Below, one piece after another: positions 11,601-18,436 of a DNA stretch of 64,000 nucleotides (its first letter is position 1; every line of letters starts with the position of its first letter). The notes below the pieces were generated by a model. It had not been told where the DNA came from, ran no database searches, and saw only the letters and a list, made by a program, of their open reading frames with translations. The position numbers and the translations under genes were made by a program. This DNA is from CAYPXN01 sp964414715 (lineage in GTDB: Bacteria; UBA10199; JADFYH01). The stretch covers positions 1-64,000 of the forward strand of contig CAYPXN010000040.1 of the NCBI GenBank assembly GCA_964414715.1. The letters are read 5' to 3'.

Positions 11601-14600
11601 CCAACATTCAGGGCAAGTGGTTTGTTTATGATGGGAGAGTTGGGGGAGCTGAAAAAAGTCCTTATGGTATCGAAGTCATGATTTCGTCCGGAGAACGAAA
11701 AAGGGTTAATGGTTTTTCAGAACTTAATCCTGGAGATTTGATTATCTACAAAACACAGCGGGGAGAGCTTGTATATCGTTTTGATGGCCAAACTTCAGAA
11801 ACTCCTTCCAGACCCGTAAGCGCAAACCCGGCAGACAAGGCACCAGAACCACCTCGCGTTTTGGCAGTATATGATGTTTCCAAATTTGCAGATTTAAGCG
11901 AAAACAACCCGAACTGGAAAAACAAACAGGGAGCTATTCCTGGGGTCGCTTTTGCCTCTCATGAAGGTGTGGGATACAAAGATCACAACGAAGATCGTTA
12001 TTACGCGATGAATTTGGGAGATGGTCGTACCATTACTTTTGCAATCGATGGTATGGGAGGGCAGGTGGGAGCAGAAAGGGCTGCCGAGATTATTCGTTCT
12101 TCCCTCGAAAGAGCCTTTGCGGAAGGTGCCAACATTCATGAAGCCATCGATGTAGCGAAGCGCACTCTAAGGGCTGTCAATCAACCCATTGTCGATAACT
12201 TTGTTGCAAAAGGTAAAAAAGCTTATGAAGCAGATCCTCACTTACCAGGAGCGGTAGCTGTAGGGGTAAGCACAAAGGCCATTGAAGGTGGAAAATATGA
12301 AGCAGAATTTGTCAGCATTGGAGATGCAGAAGCGATTGTCATTCGACCTTCAGCCGATGGACGTTCAGCTCCCACCGTTCCTTTTTATACCTCTAGACCT
12401 TCTGCCATGAATCTGCTCCTGCCCGATCGTAAAACTCCCACCCTTCAAGATGGCTCAGGTCGCAGACAAAGAAACTATACACTCGTGGAACGCCTCAACC
12501 CGATTGCAAACATCGTGGCTGAAGGACTGGGTCTTTCTTCTTCTGATATTCACTCTGATAAACAGGTATTGGAAAAAGGAGATATTATCATTTCGGGTTC
12601 CGATGGATTTTTTGAAAACTTTGGCAGCTTTGATGAAATTGCAAAAGTCGTTCAGGCAAGTGGACAAAAAACTCCCCAGGGAATTCGGGATGCCTTGATG
12701 CGGGAAGCTCTTTTGCGTCAACAATTATTGAAAATGAGACAAAGTGGAGAAGTTCTTGAACTTACACACGAGAAATATGCTCTCGCTTATCAAACACTAT
12801 TCCAACAGCAAGCCCCTGCAGGATGGCGTGGAATGTATGAATCCTCTCCCTCTCAACGTTTTGTTTTGGATAATAATGGCAATGTGGGAAGATGGGAAGA
12901 CGTTGATCCCGCAAGTAAAACACTCAAAGAGCTCAACAATGTCCCACTGGCGATCACACACTTCAAAAGGGATAATACGACAGTGGGAGTTCAAATCTTG
13001 GGAGACAGCACTCCTCCTGTGCCTGAAGCCAAACCTGTTAAAGTAAGTCCTCCTCCACAAGAAGCACCCGTTGCAAAAGCTCCTGTGGGCGCAAAATTTC
13101 CTGATCCCGTTGCTCCAAGAGCAGGCAATGCCTATCATGTAGATTCGAATCCCACGGTCATCATGCCTGCACTTCGTCCCGAAAAAATTCCTTGGCAACA
13201 AGTCGTAGGCAGCCCTTATCATTCGGTCATTTTAGGAAGACCTGCCAAGCAGGCTGGAGCCTCAAACCCCGCCAATCTTTTTCCTGTCGATGACCAGGCC
13301 ATCGGCAGACGTCACGCTGAAATTGTAGTTGGGGCAGATGGCACGCGTTGGTTAAGAGATCTCAGTTATCAGGGAAGCTCGAAGGGAGAAAATTATGGAA
13401 CTTGGGTTGCAGAACAGAACGCCTGGAGAAAACTGGCACCTGGAGAAAATTACCCATTAAAGGCAGGACAATCTTTCGCGCTGGGAAGCGTGATTGAAGA
13501 AGGAATGTCTCTGCCTTCGACAGGTGTAGGTCTTCCCAGCAAAAAATATAACCTCGATAACAGCATCGTTTATATATTGGGAACGGATGGAAACACCTTG
13601 TTTAGCAATTCCCGTCCAACATCGAGAGGAGATCTTCTTCAAAAACCCGCAGCAGATCCTGTTATCGCAGGACGTGCTGCAATACGTCCTGTTCCGGTGA
13701 AGGATCTTCCACACACACCCTTGAATTCTTCCGGAGTAAGAATAGAAGGGAAATTGTATGGTGAAACGCCGGTACAAAATTTTTCTCTCCAAAATGTTTC
13801 TCAAGATCCAAACAAACCCACTTGGATAAGTGTTGCTTTTGGCGATCAACCTCGCTTGATTCAAGGATTTCCGGATACTTCCGGACAACCTTTGTTCAAG
13901 GTAACCACCCGCAATGGAAAATACTATCTGCAACTGAATGCGGATCTGAGTCATGATGGTTGGAGCATAGACGGAACTCGACGTAGTATGGGACAACAAG
14001 TGCTGGAAGGTGGAAAAACTTATCAAATTAAGATTGGAACTCATGATTTTAGTTTAACCTTACCTACTGCAAGTCCTGTCGTGGCAGAAGCAGCTCCTCC
14101 GAATACACAAAACCTTCCCAGAGAATGGCCTCCCTTGGGCAGCGCTGATACTATTATAGGAAGGGCAGATGGAAGTATTGCCCCACTTCATGATGGAAGA
14201 GGAATAAACTTTATCGATGATAGCGAAATTCGTACTATTTTTAGCCGCGCTTCAGAAGCAAAGGGTCGAGCAGATGGTGTTCCCTTTTCTGTTGACCGCT
14301 TTGGTCGTCATGTAATTCAGCAACAGGGGCAACGAGGCTGTACCGCTGCTGCAAGCGGAATGCTTATCCTGGATCAAGGTGGAAACTTAAGTGGAAGAGA
14401 AGTAAGAACTAGAAATTTAGGGAATGAAAAAACTACCGCATCGGATATTTATTATGCAGGACTTATTCCTATTCTTCCTCGGGGTGTGCAAAATCTTGAA
14501 ACAGCCATCCAAAAACACGGTTCTATGGTTGTAGGTATTGGTGGAGAAATTGGAGGACATGTTATTGTTGTCGATTATTACTCGGAAGCAGAAGGAGTCG

Positions 14601-14935
14601 CCAGAATTCGAGATCCTTTTCATGGCTGGAGCATTGAAACCACGACAGATGCATTGAAAAGTCGGGGGGCTCGTGTTGAAGTGGGCGCTCAAAATTTTCA
14701 AACATTTTTTGCAGGTACTGCGCTTGCTGGAGTGCGTAGCCACGAACAGCTCAAGGATCCTGTCGGACTACTGGAACAGTATCTTCAAAACAGGGGTCAA
14801 TGGAACAGCAACAAAATTACTATTGATAAGTTGATTGATTATATCAGGGCTCGCAGTTTCGTCATGGATTCTTATAACGACTCCATGAAGGCAAAATTGG
14901 ATACTGTTCTCAGAAAATACGCTTATCCCAACTAA
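2666..14935 (+). CDS. Giant 4089-residue protein: TPR-like repeats, RelA/SpoT-like synthetase, FHA domains, PP2C phosphatase, C39-like protease
   Basis: One uninterrupted frame with no N-terminal signal peptide. Domains read by eye: TPR-like and other helical repeats (about 20-1200); a hydrophobic Ala/Gly-rich module (about 1210-1450) followed by a GPGSGPGSG linker; more helical sequence; a RelA/SpoT nucleotidyltransferase-like domain (about 2165-2320) with R2172-x-K2174, D2196, R2201, Y2278 in GYRALH, and E2293/Q2295 in VEIQIKT; a possible membrane segment near 2725-2745; an FHA domain (about 2800-2890; LIGR, SGTHC, KNG); an FHA-like region (about 2944-3040); a PP2C phosphatase (about 3090-3440; D3110, D3128 in DGMGG, D3313, D3436); an FHA domain (about 3516-3640; LGRP, GRRHAE); another beta-rich FHA-like region (about 3690-3800); and a C39-like cysteine protease with C3892, H3965 and D3983. 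FHA domains bind phosphothreonine and PP2C removes phosphate from Ser/Thr. The overall function is unknown. Confidence 0.9.
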   Translation: MAEPLIGFSNYLPDFVTRFLGPEAPNPPELKPESQKADAPSPLNPEAQAELQKIASNPENLQKLGVTPEGHLLIPGEQRKQEAWGTMCKSMQKLWGQLEKGPDKSAVANPANIQKSIQFLKTQEFALLPQDLQKEFLSRVTLPGSDQILTGMNAMTSSERVQLAIKTQTPVYARKLLAEGKAHEASRQFEKAILFNPENPNLHFEAASALRAASDQETNLQVKAVLEAELVEHLDILLVSKPEHAEALQLKSQVLFDEARNTKLLADQESNPQIKNRLYTDSLLSLDKSLKINLGDWRALRLAGDILSQLGKENESKAAYEAAWKSAHEAFKDELGKIPTYVEGPNAEGQAANLAEGEKTAATVKQFLDEIQSIPLEKPELKFQQLFSARAYHEAVYRMEKSCIPIGVPMVDSNPEYKAYTDKLTALRSNVDAAHGKILELSQQIRGSLTVPEGQAPSLEQIQSAKLLIQIDKQVRALPQGPLSSGSADNTLIQDLDLCTNLFEKVPREMMPRQELLQAFTDIFKEHLDLRNQVTDPLHPIRFPLNANQITEKMRALKDRILERADYISARDAHENISELLDRVIDLNDEKLFPLLGAKEIENYAKTCSANLDKIDQAQNLQNPKEKRTALLGVLNEFIQLRSTRNADRLITLLQQSVANSSDSEKLQVHIAINNAFKDTGLENEDTLRSQGREVVKHLLSNLPADSSQKIQSLILAKSFLEAFPDNSLSGVMEDAANISSIKIQLRDIQKGFVLELSAANLGASPLTPDERLERVGLCIQVDQALLKGEVEKASKDDDVKENFGKLATSSLSLYRESIAKATDASPEKQLEQLGQLASLAAAYTPLTQGKDPIISSLAFIPTSALIEADLNLQVMGLLAQADNAPELQKQIAGEVVKDFSFKLHKSIEEGKPDWAANLNVDSLKQFADYAQSAHLLLAQGKESKGSEAIKFYNQSALIFTQLGLTERVGQALQPVADAANQLQNPSEKINLLFGVANLYQQAGMKTEAGQVFDSLIALDVAGASKEVHDTAQLASALKRMNVGDLDQAKTCLRALVDNPQAKALLENIEKAQAQHRMALRLNVLKAAVLAAHQGKYAGAAQASLDEITTMVMKGKAGVYEGARARFFGFMVETGPGWRLDGYLGGTENNISDQDLAKSTLKLAQWFVKEGKYSTAAQIASLISEDIYVGAEAKKLIEEDIPSSAKWDTILNAGHGLLYFTPLAPAVAFADVSSPATIGEESGDTHALNALKGVAMNAATTIVPFGIARWARVGAEAAFVARAATLIENPAAFKIAGFLVGTTTEAGAFTLSNMTLQSMMTGSTANWNIKNFGKEFGSMMVTFVLLHGVSMRMEKVGKSLEKAGALDTSIGKTTFGAASWGVRVGSFTATEYINEAIGLKEHENVPLWMRLLSSAITDAQMVKAGKVVDILSGGKISKTEQATQLKYKAHEILPTLKKIGFDFNPNPDPGSGPGSGNIIHTDFSSPFPQSPAELVLRILVQNSVQTGRLETPPQDTIDRIHQIISDGKTDLHSPEGQAKLALWVTYALRAGEGGKSLTGPELERNYHELDTGTKTFIQQCGIDGDSALGKQIQVELMNFVLSRNISPTEFGKYLEHTSDIYNTLHMIASSLTGKPASSTPEGQKIMAGLMLSLARSGDNADHIHELCERLSDVEHDLRSTNFFTLSEANTPDQKLALLYWAVENEVSQGDLVKIANNIEAGKLHFAWENGDVNLRKGEGVFELRPENIIHPVSDEQIISETPIPDTDKKVADVQAPPVDEASQRVAARGKVQASLVKSEPVEILNRLAKSFGISKNSSFVHDLSGTTAARHIDPAKVESILKKLNQALQATKINQRSFKNPEAVREELFKRVVEGKITEPFAQMLFEKCKSREISPEDLDFVLGFDANGRNIALLEAVPELGVQSAWLEKLVENPKAFYDKVKRVTNTDGRLFNLFNIISKGRELSKDEKAILIHNLEEAGFKIPAADKEQYFDGLISIIKNYNSLGLEEVFSSSDLITLMAALHMHGATPVISEAKMKALEDIPDLLLRRQAFLKVILEGNMSGSSTFDPVRVAEGVMNNKWAKSVFLDFENSSHTQARHLAEGSTPFAKAAKDFLAGKISVNQYHETQDAIAKQMVKDHRVAGAKVLSFLNILSSDPSLNISKKPPPTARMKSITDIVPKIIRRGYTHDAALTDIAATRVIVKSNSDVEAVIAKIQEKYPIRETYTKEGEIELDLMDPAEVRARGLPEVENEVWLDVKPDKDAIHRLVEGHPASGYRALHVVVEIDGKPVEIQIKTEAMNEWGEIEHKLVYKNKNLPDAVMEPIKAFRKAAADYLSKAEHLKPGETLGEMPKAPDIPDNIPNVAEIRKQLEAMTALMEKYTPAVDESQIPIGTGYTQDVGRNSPQEIQEIGQRGMDFAQALREGNEKDIPPAWIRNISWTSEYGKPFSRQAALLAQTAARNIPILVQEIRAKEISYRKTGSTEEKGRILNQLDDLYIRLDHHSQDLERWKRVSDGVTQYAKSISDFSFPYVRDSVRHSVRKNMMETGRNREHMPEPPLSPVSFDIERPDWSENPDLRGNLMEAGFAGRDVSLNDYSIHFTVSTEAERRSLLNFIEQNPESRTYRISSESPHVLRVRTPQGKDFLLEVHLASERRNANTVPAEEDLLLAAEAKPKPKAVEHVESEAMVNHDGGEGDVSKNVSPNRSEEATNPGIRRRGLPDGSSALVLGILAGGAALLYGSDAHAAVHEAGKAISDPGHLIFEGLKYAAGFIPVLGMFFGKGGGDKKSVAPSMEVKPNPQDSVILIGRKYGHFTNDTSVSGTHCTLYKTSTGQWVLQDGDAQAGQIKASKNGVKILDAAGNETPLPSGGRTFLQDGQVILVGKSAFIFRSPDAPSHLQQAVPGVPHNAAARASVKPARQSPVPAIDFTQYPSLTIPSTSNPREEFIIGNAVYEAGGGQVNHLTEDGDPHARVYFSLRTNIQGKWFVYDGRVGGAEKSPYGIEVMISSGERKRVNGFSELNPGDLIIYKTQRGELVYRFDGQTSETPSRPVSANPADKAPEPPRVLAVYDVSKFADLSENNPNWKNKQGAIPGVAFASHEGVGYKDHNEDRYYAMNLGDGRTITFAIDGMGGQVGAERAAEIIRSSLERAFAEGANIHEAIDVAKRTLRAVNQPIVDNFVAKGKKAYEADPHLPGAVAVGVSTKAIEGGKYEAEFVSIGDAEAIVIRPSADGRSAPTVPFYTSRPSAMNLLLPDRKTPTLQDGSGRRQRNYTLVERLNPIANIVAEGLGLSSSDIHSDKQVLEKGDIIISGSDGFFENFGSFDEIAKVVQASGQKTPQGIRDALMREALLRQQLLKMRQSGEVLELTHEKYALAYQTLFQQQAPAGWRGMYESSPSQRFVLDNNGNVGRWEDVDPASKTLKELNNVPLAITHFKRDNTTVGVQILGDSTPPVPEAKPVKVSPPPQEAPVAKAPVGAKFPDPVAPRAGNAYHVDSNPTVIMPALRPEKIPWQQVVGSPYHSVILGRPAKQAGASNPANLFPVDDQAIGRRHAEIVVGADGTRWLRDLSYQGSSKGENYGTWVAEQNAWRKLAPGENYPLKAGQSFALGSVIEEGMSLPSTGVGLPSKKYNLDNSIVYILGTDGNTLFSNSRPTSRGDLLQKPAADPVIAGRAAIRPVPVKDLPHTPLNSSGVRIEGKLYGETPVQNFSLQNVSQDPNKPTWISVAFGDQPRLIQGFPDTSGQPLFKVTTRNGKYYLQLNADLSHDGWSIDGTRRSMGQQVLEGGKTYQIKIGTHDFSLTLPTASPVVAEAAPPNTQNLPREWPPLGSADTIIGRADGSIAPLHDGRGINFIDDSEIRTIFSRASEAKGRADGVPFSVDRFGRHVIQQQGQRGCTAAASGMLILDQGGNLSGREVRTRNLGNEKTTASDIYYAGLIPILPRGVQNLETAIQKHGSMVVGIGGEIGGHVIVVDYYSEAEGVARIRDPFHGWSIETTTDALKSRGARVEVGAQNFQTFFAGTALAGVRSHEQLKDPVGLLEQYLQNRGQWNSNKITIDKLIDYIRARSFVMDSYNDSMKAKLDTVLRKYAYPN

Positions 14936-15005
14936 AAATAATTCCCACACATGTTATTGTGAGTCCTTCGAAGCAGGGTCTTGCAATTCATTGATTGCAT
15001 CAGAT

Positions 15006-17144
15006 CTAAGTCCTCCCCAAAATCCTCTTGTTCACTCCCAAATAATAACTTCTGTCTGCACGGTTGCGCAAAAACATGGGAAGATTTTCTCCAATTCTTG
15101 CTGCATCTCTCCATGTGCTTAATTCATAATGGGTCATGGTCCAGCGTTCTTCTTCGAGATAAGCCATCATTTCAGAAACGATCCTGCTGTGTCGATCCAG
15201 TGAGTAAATGACAGGGTCTGCTCCAACCTCCATTTCATCGTAATTTCCCGTCCTGTGTTTCCAGTGCTCCCATTCATGAATCAGCGCCTGCAATCGCATG
15301 ACCACTTCGTCTCGAGCACGAGAAATTCCTTCGTGGGTCTGCATGTTGGGCCGAGGAATATTTTTAATTACAATCAAATCCTCAATCTCTGTTCTGGGAA
15401 CAAAAAAAGCCACTCCACAGTCACTGGGGGCATGCAGGGAAGAAGCCATTTCCTGAAACTCTGCTTCATCCACAATAAGAATTTGAAAAGCATGGGAATG
15501 CCATGCCCTTTTCAAACTTTCTATATGAGGAGTAGTATTTGCTTCCAGAAGTAAAATCATTTCTTCTTCTGTAAAAGGTCTTCCTGATTCCAGAAATGCA
15601 AAGACATTATCAAGCACTCTTCTTTTTGCTTCTTCCACCTTATGTGGATTTTTTAGAGATTCTTCCACGTCCATCATCACCGAAACCACTTTTCTGGCCA
15701 GACGCTCATCATGGATAAAAGCAGTGGCCGAGCTTCCATTCATGAGATGAGCCACCAACTGGGGATCTATTCCATTGTTTACCATCCAAGCAATGGAGCC
15801 CAGTTTATCTTCCGAATGATCTCCTTCCGTGATTTCTTTCAGCTTGTAAGGAGAATCTTCCACTGCAAAAATTTGGCAGGCTCGTCGGAACACCAACATT
15901 CCTGCTGGACTTCGAAGGGCATAGGCGAGAACTTTATAAATATCCTTGGCCTCGTAACGTCCTCCCCTGAGCGCCTGAACAACAAGAGTAGAGTTTTTGA
16001 TAAAGTCACGAAGATCCTGAAGGCTCAAACGATTCGAATAAGAAAACTCATCAAACAGCTTGTAAATTTCTGCCCGAGTGATTCCTTGCCGCATGGCCTC
16101 CAAAATTTTTCCCAAACGTTCTTGACGAAGCTGGGGAGCTTCGGAAATCCCTCGACTCAACAACTCATGCAACAACATGCGGTCAAAACCACCTGTAGGC
16201 GTTTTATCTGCTTCGGTCGTAAAAACTTCCTGTATCCCTCGTAACACATGAAGTTGTTCCAGTGTTCCCGCTTGTGGCATGCGAGAACAAATCTCAAGCA
16301 AGCTTGTATAATGACCCATTTTTTCAAAGGGAGTTTCCAGAGCGGTTTCAATAATTTCTTGCACATAATTGTCACGATAGGGGAGATCGGGAAAACGCGG
16401 TTTCCATGTATCTAACCAATGTTGACGCTCGGCAGGATCCTTGAAATCAAACTCGTCTCGAGGGCTTGCAAAAACTTTCAGACCTCTTTGCATCGTTTCT
16501 TCAAAAACAAAGTCTTGCTTTGAAAGTTCCGGGCCTTGAACAAGACTCTCCATGGCTTTTGTTTCACGAGCTGATATTCCCCCGGTAACCAGTTCTCCCA
16601 AACTCATTCCCACACCCATTGCCGTATTGGTCATTTCGGCGTGGAGATATTGCTGAGTGAGAGATCCTTCAGGAGCAAGAGTCAGGTGTAGGGCATAGCT
16701 GAGATGTTCTCCCGCCACCATTCCCGTATCCTGGATAAAATGATTGAGGAACAAATGGGAGCTGCCCAATTTCCCAAAAAGTTTCAGATTGGCAAAGTTC
16801 AGGTAAGTGCCCAGAAATTCTTCGCGCGAAAAAACAGAGGAGAGGGAAGCGTTGTTTAAAAGAATTTGACTTCCGCGATAGGCACTCACTTCTGTAAAAA
16901 GACCCACCAAAGGAGCCAAGACTTTGCCGGCAAGAGGAGCAATGGCATCATTGGCCAAAACAGCCGCTTTTCCAAAGCGATAAGCGAGCCCGCCTGCCAT
17001 CATGGAAAGAGTGTTTCTCCAATTGCACGCCTCTTCCATGAACTGGTGATCCAGGGCATCCATTTCCCTTTGTTGGGAAGTCAAGTTGTGGGAGGAAGGC
17101 AAGGATGAGCTCACGCTCATTCTGCGATCCAAGAGGTTCATCAT
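15006..17144 (-). CDS. 712-residue protein with hydrophobic module and C-terminal HExxH putative metalloprotease
   Basis: Not a family I can name. Residues of about 45-200 form a hydrophobic Ala/Gly-rich stretch whose order of segments (TEVSAYRGSQILL, then LFGKLG, then a segment ending GVGMSLGELVTGG) resembles residues 1210-1450 of the convergent giant protein. The middle is helical and repeat-like. The C-terminus has HEWEH at 623-627, a zinc-protease HExxH motif, with E658 in SEMMAYLEE as a possible third ligand. No signal peptide is apparent. Two adjacent ATGs (17144 and 17141) could serve as start, and neither has a strong ribosome-binding site. It ends with TAG, 70 bases from the giant gene's stop, and no obvious terminator lies between them. 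Confidence 0.85.
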   Translation of the reverse strand: MMNLLDRRMSVSSSLPSSHNLTSQQREMDALDHQFMEEACNWRNTLSMMAGGLAYRFGKAAVLANDAIAPLAGKVLAPLVGLFTEVSAYRGSQILLNNASLSSVFSREEFLGTYLNFANLKLFGKLGSSHLFLNHFIQDTGMVAGEHLSYALHLTLAPEGSLTQQYLHAEMTNTAMGVGMSLGELVTGGISARETKAMESLVQGPELSKQDFVFEETMQRGLKVFASPRDEFDFKDPAERQHWLDTWKPRFPDLPYRDNYVQEIIETALETPFEKMGHYTSLLEICSRMPQAGTLEQLHVLRGIQEVFTTEADKTPTGGFDRMLLHELLSRGISEAPQLRQERLGKILEAMRQGITRAEIYKLFDEFSYSNRLSLQDLRDFIKNSTLVVQALRGGRYEAKDIYKVLAYALRSPAGMLVFRRACQIFAVEDSPYKLKEITEGDHSEDKLGSIAWMVNNGIDPQLVAHLMNGSSATAFIHDERLARKVVSVMMDVEESLKNPHKVEEAKRRVLDNVFAFLESGRPFTEEEMILLLEANTTPHIESLKRAWHSHAFQILIVDEAEFQEMASSLHAPSDCGVAFFVPRTEIEDLIVIKNIPRPNMQTHEGISRARDEVVMRLQALIHEWEHWKHRTGNYDEMEVGADPVIYSLDRHSRIVSEMMAYLEEERWTMTHYELSTWRDAARIGENLPMFLRNRADRSYYLGVNKRILGRT

Positions 17145-17385
17145 CGTTGTGCCCCGTATGAGCTATCATCAAAAACCGATAGCTGCCCCCGTTATGATTT
17201 TTTGAACTAAAACTTTTTCGGAGATTTTGCTCAAAAGTTGCCCTAGAAATCAGGGTTTATAAAAACTTTAATTATGACGCAGAGTGTTGAAATAAGGGCA
17301 TTTTCACTGCTTTCCTATCGCAACATTTTTTGTTTGCGACCGATAACTATAAATGTATGAGGGCTATAATTTGGGAGGTTTTAAT

Positions 17386-18393
17386 ATGCAGGATAGGGGA
17401 AAAAAATTAAGTCGATGGATTTATAGTGTACTGACGGCTTTGATCTTTACTTTCGGTGCCTTCGCCTGCGGCGGGGGAGATCAAGCTCAAGTCGGCGGCA
17501 TTATCGGAACGGTTTCTTTTAATACCCAAGCTTGCGTGCCTCAACAAAAAATCATCAATTTTCGTAACAGCGATACCCAAAATCCCCAACGTGTAATGGG
17601 CGTTTCCTTTGAATTGGGGACGAATGATAATGGTAATTACAAAATTGATAAAGTGGTGGTTGGCGCTACTGAATATCAACCGAGTTCAAATTTAGCACAA
17701 GATGTATTGATACCTGCCGGTGGTATCATGTCTGTATATACTACTTATACTCCTCGAGTAATTACAACAAAAACAGGCCACAATCTTAGTTATTTAGATC
17801 TGTTTTTAAATGGTCCAAAATTGGGAATTCTCCAAATAAAACTAGATGGTGAGTCGGATACGGCAAAAGAAGGTTGTTCTTCTGACAATAAAAAAACATT
17901 CAAAGTTACCAAAGCAACTTTCATTATGAATCATCAAGATTTTACTTCAGGGCAACCTAGAGAGTTTGATCTCACAATCAAAAAAGGAGATTTAAATTTA
18001 GGCATGGGAAGTGACGGAAGTTTAACTTTAAGTGAAAGTTCAGATTTTCCTACTTTAACATTACCGCTACCTCCTGAATTGGGTGCTCCAGTGCCCGAAT
18101 TAGATATTACCATGGATGCTGGAAGCTACACAGGCACACTTGATGACCAAGGAAAAATGGAGCTCCAAAATTTAAATTTAAAAGCACTCGTTATCCCAAT
18201 TCCAAATGTTACTTTAACAACTGAGCCGGCAAGTATTACTCAACCTAAGGGTAGTGTTAGTGTCGAAGGAAAGAGATTAGCTGATAATAAAGCAACACTT
18301 GTTGCAGCTATACCAGTCCCCGACGATAGCAACTTAGCAAAACTTAAAGATGGTGCTTTTGGCTTAAAAATAGAAATTGAAGCTCAACAATAA
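17386..18393 (+). CDS. Secreted lipoprotein, first of a tandem pair
   Basis: The start is the ATG at 17386 because GGGAGG sits 7 bases upstream. An in-frame ATG at 17353 would put extra charged residues before the signal peptide. The signal sequence is followed by a lipobox-like FGAFAC, so the mature protein would be lipidated on Cys. It then has a block (CGGGDQAQVGGIIGTV through SFELGTND) identical in the next gene. The beta-rich sequence up to about residue 170 resembles bacterial Ig-like or choice-of-anchor domains (inference). The C-terminal half diverges from its twin. No enzyme motif was seen. A cell-envelope or surface role is likely. Confidence 0.85.
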   Translation: MQDRGKKLSRWIYSVLTALIFTFGAFACGGGDQAQVGGIIGTVSFNTQACVPQQKIINFRNSDTQNPQRVMGVSFELGTNDNGNYKIDKVVVGATEYQPSSNLAQDVLIPAGGIMSVYTTYTPRVITTKTGHNLSYLDLFLNGPKLGILQIKLDGESDTAKEGCSSDNKKTFKVTKATFIMNHQDFTSGQPREFDLTIKKGDLNLGMGSDGSLTLSESSDFPTLTLPLPPELGAPVPELDITMDAGSYTGTLDDQGKMELQNLNLKALVIPIPNVTLTTEPASITQPKGSVSVEGKRLADNKATLVAAIPVPDDSNLAKLKDGAFGLKIEIEAQQ

Positions 18394-18436
18394 AAACAAA
18401 CAATTATAAATTGTCATGGGGCACCGGAGAAATCTC

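Noticed and set aside
13457..14044. 195-codon minus-strand frame
   Set aside because: Lies wholly inside the giant gene, with no family motif or ribosome-binding site; a shadow of codon bias.
14936..15005. Terminator between the giant gene and its convergent neighbour
   Set aside because: Only a weak TGCAAT-ATTGCA stem with no T-run.
17365..17370. TATAAT as promoter of the first lipoprotein
   Set aside because: It would place transcription start after the ribosome-binding site of the preferred start; TATAAA at 17348-17353 is more plausible but has no good -35.
17353..17385. Upstream ATG of the first lipoprotein
   Set aside because: The ATG at 17386 has GGGAGG at the right distance and gives a normal signal peptide.
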